From an uncultured Chloroflexota bacterium (GTDB taxonomy: Bacteria; Chloroflexota; Limnocylindria; Limnocylindrales; Limnocylindraceae), in assembly GCA_903937225.1 (NCBI GenBank), contig CAIZYO010000078.1, forward strand, positions 1 to 7,528: a stretch of DNA of 7,528 nt, read 5' to 3'. Position numbers and translations under genes: made by a program. Below, in pieces: positions 1-6,116 of this stretch. The notes below the pieces were generated by a model that saw only the letters and a program-made list of their open reading frames with translations, did no database searches and was not told the DNA's origin. Numbering within the stretch: the stretch's first letter is position 1; every line of letters starts with the position of its first letter.

Positions 1-942
1 CTTGGCTTCACAGCCGGGATGGAAGAGGAGCTCGACGCAGTTGCGGAGGGACGTGCGGACTGGCGTGAGGTGCTTGGCAAGTTCTGGGCAACCTTTGAGC
101 CGCTCGTCACTGAGAAGGCGGCAAGCATCGGGGCGGGCGACTACCGAAGCCGACCGAGCGAAGAGAAGTGCTCTGAGGGCCATCCAATGGAGGAGCGCCT
201 CGGACGATTCGGGTGGTATCTCGCGTGCAGTCTGTACCCAGAGCACTCCGAGAGAAAATCGCTCTCCAAAGTGATCGGCGATGACACGCCAGGCGGCGAC
301 GTCCCCACGCTTGAAGGGGCGGGGCTCCCGTGCCCGCAGTGCGGGGCCGAGCACGGCGGGAAGATGGCGCAGCGACGGAGTCGCTTCGGCTACTTCCTTG
401 GGTGTGATCGTTACCCCGAGTGCAGATTCATTCCGAAGCCAGAGGTCCCTGAGGAGTTCCGCCTCGCCTTTGAAGCCGCATGCCCAGCCTGTGGCGATGA
501 GCATCAAGGAAAGCTGCGCCCACGACGGAACACCAAGAGGAACACGTACTTCTATTCATGCGATCGCTACCCAGACTGCAAGACGATCCGCCCGCGCCCA
601 ACGGGGGCGGTGCATGGCGGCTGCGGGGCAGTCATTGGCAAAGATGATGAAGGGGGGATCTGCACACGATGTGGTGCGCGCGTTGATCTCCCAGAGGGCG
701 AGCTGCTCGGACTCGTGATCACTGGCGGCATACCTGATCCGCTTGCATTCGCGCCGAAGCGTGGACGCCGCGCCGCCGCGGGTGGCGCGAAGGCTGAGGG
801 GAACAAGGCGAAGGCTGCCTCTCGTGCCCGAACGACCAAGTCAAAGGGGAAGCCGAAACGAGTGCCCGTTGGAGTTGCGGTTGCAGATGCCGCTGCGGAG
901 GGCGCAGGCGGCACATCTGCTCCTGAGGACGAGGCGACCTGA
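1..942 (+). CDS. topA: DNA topoisomerase I (type IA), C-terminal 313 residues, 5' end cut by window
   Basis: This is the 3' part of a type IA topoisomerase, which relaxes negatively supercoiled DNA by single-strand passage. The reading frame is open from base 1; the first residues (LGFTAGMEEELDAVAEGRADW) match the conserved end of the TopA catalytic core, so the ATG at 19 is internal and not a start. The catalytic tyrosine lies upstream of the window. What remains is the zinc-ribbon tail. Numbering from base 1, ribbon 1 is a Cys/His variant (C57, H61, C76, H82), ribbons 2 and 3 carry four cysteines each (111/114/135/141 and 161/164/187/193), and a fourth possible site has H205, C208, C221 and C224. 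The ribbons hold the family pattern of an aromatic and glycine stretch followed by C-x-x-YP-x-C/H. A Lys/Arg/Ala-rich, probably disordered tail follows (about 253-290), as in many TopA proteins, and likely binds DNA. The stop overlaps the next gene's start by one base. Identification is secure. Confidence 0.95.
   Translation, partial: LGFTAGMEEELDAVAEGRADWREVLGKFWATFEPLVTEKAASIGAGDYRSRPSEEKCSEGHPMEERLGRFGWYLACSLYPEHSERKSLSKVIGDDTPGGDVPTLEGAGLPCPQCGAEHGGKMAQRRSRFGYFLGCDRYPECRFIPKPEVPEEFRLAFEAACPACGDEHQGKLRPRRNTKRNTYFYSCDRYPDCKTIRPRPTGAVHGGCGAVIGKDDEGGICTRCGARVDLPEGELLGLVITGGIPDPLAFAPKRGRRAAAGGAKAEGNKAKAASRARTTKSKGKPKRVPVGVAVADAAAEGAGGTSAPEDEAT
560..567 (+). repeat. GCGATCGC palindrome, copy 1 (in topA)
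   Basis: Perfect 8-base palindrome read as Cys-Asp-Arg codons in the third zinc ribbon of TopA. It is identical to the cyanobacterial HIP1 core. Function here is unknown. Confidence 0.6.
931..934 (+). promoter_or_regulatory. Probable ribosome binding site for the xer gene
   Basis: GAGG lies seven bases before the ATG at 942, inside the last codons of topA. It supports this start over internal candidates. Confidence 0.55.
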
Positions 943-1901
943 TGAGTGGGGGCCGGAGAGCGGCTCCAGTGACGCGTGGCGGAGCGTCCGAATCGGACCC
1001 TCGCGTCGCCCCCTTCATGCAGCACCTCGCCGCACGCACGCTCTCTGTCGCGACAACTCGCTCGTACCGTACGGTCGTGGAACGATTTCTCGCCTGGTCC
1101 GATGGAGAGGGGATTGATTGGCGCCAACCTGAACGTGCCGATCTTCGACGCTACGTGGCTCGACTCGGTGATGGCGCGCAGCGTTCAACGGTGCAACAGC
1201 GCCTGGCGGCGCTCGGAACGTTCTATCGGTTCTGGGTGCGCCAGGGGAGCGTGCCGAAGGATCCACTGCACGCGCTGGCACGTCCGCAACGGGAGCGACG
1301 ACTCCCCGACGTCTTGAGCGCGGAGCAGGTGTCGCGCCTCATTGACACAGCCGCAGCTGGTGAGCCGGCGGCGTATGCGCTACGAGACACCGCACTGATT
1401 GAACTCCTTTATGGTGCGGGGCTTCGAATTGCAGAAGTCGTCTCAATTGAGGTGAGAGATCTTGATCTCGCGCGGGGCGAGGTTCGCGTCACAGGGAAGG
1501 GCGAGAAGGAGCGCGTTGCGCTCTTTGGTGCGCCGTGCGTGAACGCACTCCAGCGCTACCTTGCTGACGGTCGACCGCAGTTGATGGCCTCGTCTGATGG
1601 GACGTCGTCCGCGCTCTTCCTCAATCGGAACGGTGCGCCGCTTGGCGAACGCGGCGCACGCGCGCGACTCGACGCAACGGCGAAACGCGCCGGTCTCCCC
1701 GCCGGCTTCCATCCGCACACGTTGCGCCACTCCTTTGCAACACACCTTCTGGATGGCGGCGCGGACCTCCGCGTGGTTCAAGAACTTCTCGGCCATGAGA
1801 GTCTCGGGACGACGCAGGTGTACACCCATGTTTCTACAACGCGGTTGCGAGGCCTCTATGCGTCGGCTCACCCGCGTGCGCGCCGCGGAGGTGGTCGATG
1901 A
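942..1901 (+). CDS. xerC: Tyrosine recombinase of the XerC/XerD family
   Basis: This 319-residue protein is a Xer-type site-specific recombinase, expected to resolve chromosome dimers at a dif site near the terminus. The N-terminal SAM-like core-binding domain spans about residues 20-110, including the typical TTRSYRTVVERFLAW helix. The catalytic domain spans about 124-307. All six tyrosine-recombinase residues are visible: R162 (GAGLRIAEV), K186 (TGKGEKER), H259 and R262 (HTLRH), H285 (LGHESL) and nucleophile Y294 (TQVYTHV). Length is near the roughly 300 residues of XerC/XerD, with a short basic end. The ATG at 942 shares its A with the topA stop and has a GAGG at 931-934, seven bases upstream. 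Adjacency of topA and xerC is well known (for example Bacillus, where trmFO lies between). I cannot tell XerC from XerD by sequence alone, and the genome may have a partner elsewhere. A phage or integron integrase is unlikely given size and context. Confidence 0.93.
   Translation: MSGGRRAAPVTRGGASESDPRVAPFMQHLAARTLSVATTRSYRTVVERFLAWSDGEGIDWRQPERADLRRYVARLGDGAQRSTVQQRLAALGTFYRFWVRQGSVPKDPLHALARPQRERRLPDVLSAEQVSRLIDTAAAGEPAAYALRDTALIELLYGAGLRIAEVVSIEVRDLDLARGEVRVTGKGEKERVALFGAPCVNALQRYLADGRPQLMASSDGTSSALFLNRNGAPLGERGARARLDATAKRAGLPAGFHPHTLRHSFATHLLDGGADLRVVQELLGHESLGTTQVYTHVSTTRLRGLYASAHPRARRGGGR
1887..1892 (+). promoter_or_regulatory. Strong ribosome binding site for murJ
   Basis: GGAGGT sits five bases before the ATG at 1898, within the final codons of the xer gene. 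It is the best Shine-Dalgarno in the window and fixes the murJ start. Its strength suggests that murJ can be initiated independently of coupling. Confidence 0.75.
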
Positions 1902-3469
1902 CGAGTCAGGCCGTCCGCAACAGTGTCCTCCTCTCCGTTGCCGCCTTCGCATCACGCGTGCTCGGTTGGGTGCGATTGATCGTCCTGCTTGGGGCGTTCG
2001 GTGCTGACGGTCGACTTGACCCGTACCTGGCAGCCTTCAAGGTGCCAGACATCATCTATCAGCTGATCGCTGCGGGGCCGCTCTCTAGCGTGCTCGTCCC
2101 ACTCGTTGTCCGCCTGCGAACTGAGGGTGATCCGGCGCGAGCACACAGGATTATCAGCGCCGTCTTTCTTCTCTTCGGGGCTCTTGCACTTGCCGTTGCG
2201 CTCCTCGCCATCACGCTCGCCTCCGGGCTGGCGCAGGCGCTTGCTCCAGGGATTGGCGTCGCTGGGCAGGAGGAGGTGGCGCAGCTGAGCCGAATCTTGG
2301 CCCCTTCTTCCGTGGGCCTCGGGATCGTTGCTGTGGCGAGCGTCTGGAGTGCGACAAGTGAGCGTTTCTTCGCCTCCTCCATTGGGCCGCTGGTGTACAA
2401 CCTCTCGGTCATCCTCTTCACACTCTTCGGCGCATCCACCTTTGGGACGACGGCGCCAGCAGTTGGCACGGTGGTCGGTGCCGCTCTCTTCGCAGCAATC
2501 GCGCTGATTGACGCTCGAGCGGGCGGACTTCGGCTGGTGCGGCCGTCGTTTGGTGACCCGCTGCTCCTGCGCGCACTCCGTTCACTAGCGCCACGCATTG
2601 GTGGACTCTTGGCGATCCAGGTGGTGCTCACTGGACTGATCGCCGCTGCGAGCACGCTCGGCGCGGGAAGCATCACCGCCTGGTCGTATGCGCTCTCGCT
2701 GGTCCAGTTGCCACTCGCCATGGTGGCTGGCTCGATTGGCACCGCACTCCTCCCGGTTGCCGCACGCGTGTTGCACACAGAAGGCCGTGCGGGCCTTGCT
2801 CGCGTCTCACGCACCACGCTCGGTGCGGCACTCTGGATGCTCACTCCCGTCGCGCTTCTCGGTGCGCTCCTCGCCGCAAATCCCGCGCAGCTCGTGTTGG
2901 GAATCGATCCTGCAAGCGCGGTCGGCACACTCCTTGCCGCAGGTCTCAGTCTGCTGCTCCTCAGTCTCCCGATTCAGGGGGTCACCAGTGTGGCGACGCG
3001 CCTCTGCTACGGCACAGGGGACACAGCAGGTCCGGTGCTCTGCAGTCTGATTGGCGCGGCAACGATGGCGCTCAGCGTCACTCCGCTGATTAGCCTCTTC
3101 GGATTTGCGGGGCTCGCCGTTGCGGTGCTCATTGGAGAGCTCCTGGAGTCGCTGCTCCTTCTGCTGAGACTTCGCGTGCATCTGGGTGGGCGACTCTTCC
3201 GCGATCTTGCAAGCCCGATTGGTGCGGTGATACTCGTCGCTCTCGTCGCGCTCGCGATCGCAGCAACACTCGCCACCGCACTCGGCGCGCTACTGACGCG
3301 GGAGACACTGATCGTGCGCGCGCTTTCGGACAGCCTCGCCGCGTCCCTTGGACTCCTTGCATATCTCGCCCTGAGCAGGCGGTTCGGCCTTACGGCGGCG
3401 ACCGCCCCTCTTGATGCGTTGCGTCACGCCACCGCTGCGCTCCGCGCGCGCGTGGGGGTTCGCTCGTGA
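1898..3469 (+). CDS. murJ: Lipid II flippase MurJ (MviN family, MOP superfamily)
   Basis: This 523-residue integral membrane protein should move undecaprenyl-linked lipid II from the cytoplasmic to the outer face of the membrane. Length matches the family (E. coli MurJ 511). The N-terminal signature is clear: ASRVLGWVR, then DPYLAAFKVPD and LSSVLVP, retaining R20, R26 and D41, which align with E. coli R18, R24 and D39. Hydrophobic segments run throughout, compatible with about 14 membrane helices; examples are residues 86-108, 141-158, 163-179, 190-206 and several Leu-rich stretches after 300. A second family motif, SYALSLVQLP (263-272), has Ser where E. coli has the essential R270, and the region matching E. 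coli R52/R53 reads Y54-Q55; such changes occur in distant MurJ proteins. A strong Shine-Dalgarno, GGAGGT, supports the ATG, which overlaps the xer stop by four bases. The downstream femX-like and murE genes support a lipid II role; substrate remains inferred. Confidence 0.9.
   Translation: MTSQAVRNSVLLSVAAFASRVLGWVRLIVLLGAFGADGRLDPYLAAFKVPDIIYQLIAAGPLSSVLVPLVVRLRTEGDPARAHRIISAVFLLFGALALAVALLAITLASGLAQALAPGIGVAGQEEVAQLSRILAPSSVGLGIVAVASVWSATSERFFASSIGPLVYNLSVILFTLFGASTFGTTAPAVGTVVGAALFAAIALIDARAGGLRLVRPSFGDPLLLRALRSLAPRIGGLLAIQVVLTGLIAAASTLGAGSITAWSYALSLVQLPLAMVAGSIGTALLPVAARVLHTEGRAGLARVSRTTLGAALWMLTPVALLGALLAANPAQLVLGIDPASAVGTLLAAGLSLLLLSLPIQGVTSVATRLCYGTGDTAGPVLCSLIGAATMALSVTPLISLFGFAGLAVAVLIGELLESLLLLLRLRVHLGGRLFRDLASPIGAVILVALVALAIAATLATALGALLTRETLIVRALSDSLAASLGLLAYLALSRRFGLTAATAPLDALRHATAALRARVGVRS
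3254..3261 (+). repeat. GCGATCGC palindrome, copy 2 (in murJ)
   Basis: Perfect palindrome in murJ, read in the Ala-Ile-Ala frame, a different frame from copy 1. Confidence 0.6.
3454..3458 (+). promoter_or_regulatory. Weak G-rich ribosome site before the GTG start of the femX-like gene
   Basis: GGGGG lies seven bases before GTG 3466. It is a poor match to the anti-Shine-Dalgarno, so the GTGA overlap with murJ probably also helps initiation. Confidence 0.35.
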
Positions 3470-4563
3470 CGCGCGTCGGCACCGCTGGCATTGAACGCGC
3501 TCCCGCAAACCTCTTTCAGGATCCTGTGTTGCGCGCCGAGTGGGATGAGCGTGCGGTCGCTGCGCCTGGTGGCGATATGCACCAGGGGAGTGCATTTGCT
3601 GCGGATCGCGTGCGACGCGGAATACGCGTGGTGCCGCTCTATGTGGATGGAGCGCCGCTGCTCGTGACGGTGCGGAAGCTTCCGATCCTTGGACTCGGCC
3701 TCGCAAGCATCTCGCGAGGCCCTGCAGTCACGGCGGACGGAGCGCCAGAGGAGCTCCTTCAGATCCCTGAACTACTCCGGCGAGTGGCTCACTGGCTGCG
3801 TCGCGAGGAGGGGGTGGTGGAGCTGCGTGTCGATCCGTGGGCCCAGGAGAGCGCGTCACTGAGCGATGCATGGAGCGCCGCGGGATTCTCCCCGTGCGAA
3901 GAGAGTTTCTTCAGTCGTCACTTAATGTGGATTCGCGCAAGTGCAACGCGCGGACAGAGCGAGGAGGCGCTCTTCGCGCAGGTCAACGCGACGAAGCGGA
4001 ACGAGGTGAGCGCGGCGCGCCGTGCTGGCGTTTCCGTCCGTCGCCTTGAAGCGCCTGATGTCGTGCTTCTTTCGAACGTAGCCGACATTGTGAACGAGAC
4101 TGCAGTGAGGCGTGGCTTTGCAACGATTGACCCAGCCCGAACGCTCCCCACCTGGTCAGATCTGATGCGCGCAGGGCAGATGGAGGTGTGGCTCGCTGAG
4201 CTTCCAGACGGCACGCTCGCCGCGGTGGAGACGGCGCTTCGACATGGTGAACGCCTCACCAGTCATCACGCTGGATCCCGCGATCTTGGCGACCGAGCCC
4301 CCGTGGGCGTGGTGCCGCTCTTGCGATGGACGTTGATCAATCAGGCGCGCATCGAGGGGAGGATTGCGGACCTCGGCGGCGCCGACATCGCTGGTCACCG
4401 TCAGATTCCGGAGCCTGGCGATCGCATGTACGGGCTCTACACCTTTAAGCGTGCCTTTGGAGCATCATGGGTCGAGATGAGTGGCGCGCATCGTATTGAG
4501 GTCAACCCCCTCGGCGCTCGGCTCCGGGCGGCGCTTCGTCGCGTGGCGGGTGGTGCTCGATGA
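3466..4563 (+). CDS. FemX/FemAB-family aminoacyltransferase (peptidoglycan bridge formation)
   Basis: This 365-residue protein resembles FemX/FemA/FemB/MurM enzymes, which use aminoacyl-tRNA to attach amino acids to the side chain of the third residue of lipid II, building the interpeptide bridge at the inner membrane face. The fold is two GNAT-like domains. Visible landmarks are GDMHQGSAF (36-44), an LP-x-LGLGLASISRGPAV segment (72-88), KRNEVSAARRAGVSVRR (177-193, the charged segment of domain 2), the helix LLRWTLINQARIEGR (285-299), ADLGGAD (301-307) and GLYTFKRAFGASWVE (323-337), the last being a hallmark of the family. No long coiled-coil insert like that of FemA is obvious. Translation most likely starts at GTG 3466, which overlaps the murJ stop as GTGA; the G-rich stretch at 3454-3458 is a weak ribosome site. 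Neighbouring murJ and murE fit the role. Which amino acid is transferred cannot be read; other FemAB-like proteins act on other amines, so no symbol is given. Confidence 0.85.
   Translation: MTRVGTAGIERAPANLFQDPVLRAEWDERAVAAPGGDMHQGSAFAADRVRRGIRVVPLYVDGAPLLVTVRKLPILGLGLASISRGPAVTADGAPEELLQIPELLRRVAHWLRREEGVVELRVDPWAQESASLSDAWSAAGFSPCEESFFSRHLMWIRASATRGQSEEALFAQVNATKRNEVSAARRAGVSVRRLEAPDVVLLSNVADIVNETAVRRGFATIDPARTLPTWSDLMRAGQMEVWLAELPDGTLAAVETALRHGERLTSHHAGSRDLGDRAPVGVVPLLRWTLINQARIEGRIADLGGADIAGHRQIPEPGDRMYGLYTFKRAFGASWVEMSGAHRIEVNPLGARLRAALRRVAGGAR
4428..4435 (+). repeat. GCGATCGC palindrome, copy 3 (in femX-like gene)
   Basis: Perfect palindrome read as Gly-Asp-Arg codons near the conserved C-terminal motif of the FemX-like protein. 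Confidence 0.6.
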
Positions 4564-6116
4564 GCGCGCAGGTTCGGCCAGAGAGAACGATCCGTGCACT
4601 CGTGGCGCGACTGCGTGATCGCGGGCTCCTCCACGCGGATGCTGCGGAAGCGCGCGCTGAATCCACGCAGGAGATCACATCAGGGGTGCAGAGTGACTCG
4701 CGCCTCATGCGCCCTGGCGGAATCTTTGTTGCAATTCGCGGCGCACGCGCCAACGGCGCAGACTTTGCGGATGATGCGTTTGCCCGCGGGGCGATCGCCA
4801 CGCTTGCCGAGCCTGCTGAGGCGGAGTTGATGCTGAAGGCGCGAGGCGATCGCGCGCCGCTCGTCATCACGGTGACCCACGCTCGTCGTGCGCTTGCGGA
4901 GGCTGCCGCTTGGTGGGAGGGGGACCCGTCCGAAGAACTGATCGTCATCGGGGTGACAGGTACGGACGGGAAGACCACCACAGCAACATTCCTGTCAACG
5001 GCGCTCACCGCCGCTGGTATCTCTGCAGGACTCCTCTCAACCGCGATCGCGCGTGTTGGGGGAGTGCAGCGTCCAACCCCCATGCATCAGACCACACCAG
5101 AGGCGCCAGCGCTGCAGGCGCAACTAGAAGAGTCGCGACGCGCTGGCGATCGCGCGGTCGTTGCCGAGACCACGAGTCACGGACTCGTGCTTGATCGAGT
5201 GGCCTCGATCTCCTACGCGGCTGGGGTGTTCACAAACTTCGGCTCAGACCACCTTGACCTGCATGGAACCATTGACGCATATCGCGCGGCAAAGTTGCAA
5301 CTGATCTCGCGCATTACCGGCTCAGACGCGAGTCGTGCAGCGGGGCTTGCTCCACTCGCAGTGATTCGGCGTGCCGACCCCGCGCTTGCACCGTTCGTTG
5401 CCGCGGCAGATGCGGCCGGAGTCAGAGTGGTTGATTTCGATGTTGCCGAAGATGGAGCGCTCCTGTTGGACGGTGTTCGGCACGTCGTGAAGTTGCGCAT
5501 GCCAGGGCGCATCAACGCGCTCAATGCCGCCGCGGCGCTTGCCCTGGTGGCGGCGTGGGGACTCCCGCTTGCGCCAGCGATCGCGGCAGTTGCGGAAGAG
5601 CCTGGTCCGCCGGGTCGGAGTGAGCGAGTTGCATGTGGGCAACCCTTCTCAGTGATCGTAGATTTCGCGCACAATGGCCAATCGCTTGAGGCGGCGATTC
5701 AGGTGGCCAGATCGCTCGCGACTCCAGACGGGCGTGTCCTCTTGGTGACGGGGGCTGCAGGAGAGCGAGACGCGGGACGTCGATCAGCGATCGGGCGGGC
5801 GTGCACCGAGGCGGAGCGGGTCTGGATCGCGGATGAAGATCCGCGCGGAGAGAGCCCCGACGTGATTGCCGCCGCGATCTACGCCGCCGCAGAGGCGAAC
5901 GTGGGCGCAGCGGTCAAGGATCAGGTCACGGTGCTCCATGACCGCAGGGCTGCGATCAGAGCTGCGATCGGCGAGGCGCGGCCCGGCGACGTTGTGCTGC
6001 TCGCGGGGAAGGGGCATGAGCGCACGATCGAGCGGAGCGGAGGTGCGGAGGAGTGGGATGAGGTGAGGGTGGCAACTGAGGTGCTCACCTCGCTCGGTTA
6101 TCCTCAGCACACATGA
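4560..6116 (+). CDS. murE: UDP-N-acetylmuramoyl-L-Ala-D-Glu ligase MurE; third-residue amino acid uncertain, non-DAP-like motif
   Basis: This 518-residue cytoplasmic Mur ligase adds the third stem-peptide residue to UDP-MurNAc-L-Ala-D-Glu using ATP. Domain 1 (about 36-115) has the UDP-binding SDSR (45-48) and PGGIFVAIRGARANGADF. Domain 2 has the P-loop GTDGKTT (134-140), TTPEAPALQ (178-186), ETTSHGL (203-209), the SDHLDLHG segment (229-236) and K245 of YRAAK, the lysine that is carbamylated in the family. Domain 3 starts near 355 with VDFAHNGQSLE, then GAAGERD (398-404) and GKGHE (483-487). The residue-selecting motif, DNPR in DAP-adding enzymes, reads DEDPR here (425-429): the Arg is kept, but Asp-Asn becomes Glu-Asp. 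AHNG instead of AHTP also recalls Lys-adding enzymes. The substrate could be ornithine, lysine or DAP. The ATG overlaps the preceding stop by four bases and lacks a good ribosome site, suggesting coupling. Identification as MurE is firm; MurF is excluded by the motifs. Confidence 0.92.
   Translation: MSAQVRPERTIRALVARLRDRGLLHADAAEARAESTQEITSGVQSDSRLMRPGGIFVAIRGARANGADFADDAFARGAIATLAEPAEAELMLKARGDRAPLVITVTHARRALAEAAAWWEGDPSEELIVIGVTGTDGKTTTATFLSTALTAAGISAGLLSTAIARVGGVQRPTPMHQTTPEAPALQAQLEESRRAGDRAVVAETTSHGLVLDRVASISYAAGVFTNFGSDHLDLHGTIDAYRAAKLQLISRITGSDASRAAGLAPLAVIRRADPALAPFVAAADAAGVRVVDFDVAEDGALLLDGVRHVVKLRMPGRINALNAAAALALVAAWGLPLAPAIAAVAEEPGPPGRSERVACGQPFSVIVDFAHNGQSLEAAIQVARSLATPDGRVLLVTGAAGERDAGRRSAIGRACTEAERVWIADEDPRGESPDVIAAAIYAAAEANVGAAVKDQVTVLHDRRAAIRAAIGEARPGDVVLLAGKGHERTIERSGGAEEWDEVRVATEVLTSLGYPQHT
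4791..5584 (+). repeat. Cluster of five GCGATCGC palindromes within murE
   Basis: Perfect copies lie at 4791-4798, 4846-4853, 5043-5050, 5146-5153 and 5577-5584. Three encode Ala-Ile-Ala and two encode Gly-Asp-Arg, so two reading frames are used. Seven-of-eight matches also occur nearby (for example near 5788, 5965 and 6174). Confidence 0.6.

Noticed and set aside
743..1117. Open frame on the + strand bridging the topA end and xer start
   Set aside because: Out of frame with two well-supported genes, low-complexity Arg-rich product, no ribosome site or homology that I recognise.
942..1901. Tyrosine recombinase as a sign of a prophage, integron or integrative element
   Set aside because: Length, motif spacing and the topA neighbour fit housekeeping XerC/XerD; no att repeats, tRNA, cargo genes or dif-like site are present in the window.
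2059..2928. 289-codon open frame on the minus strand opposite murJ
   Set aside because: Its product is rich in Arg, Ser, Ala and Pro with no recognisable motif, as expected for the antisense of a GC-rich gene; murJ on the + strand has clear family signatures throughout.
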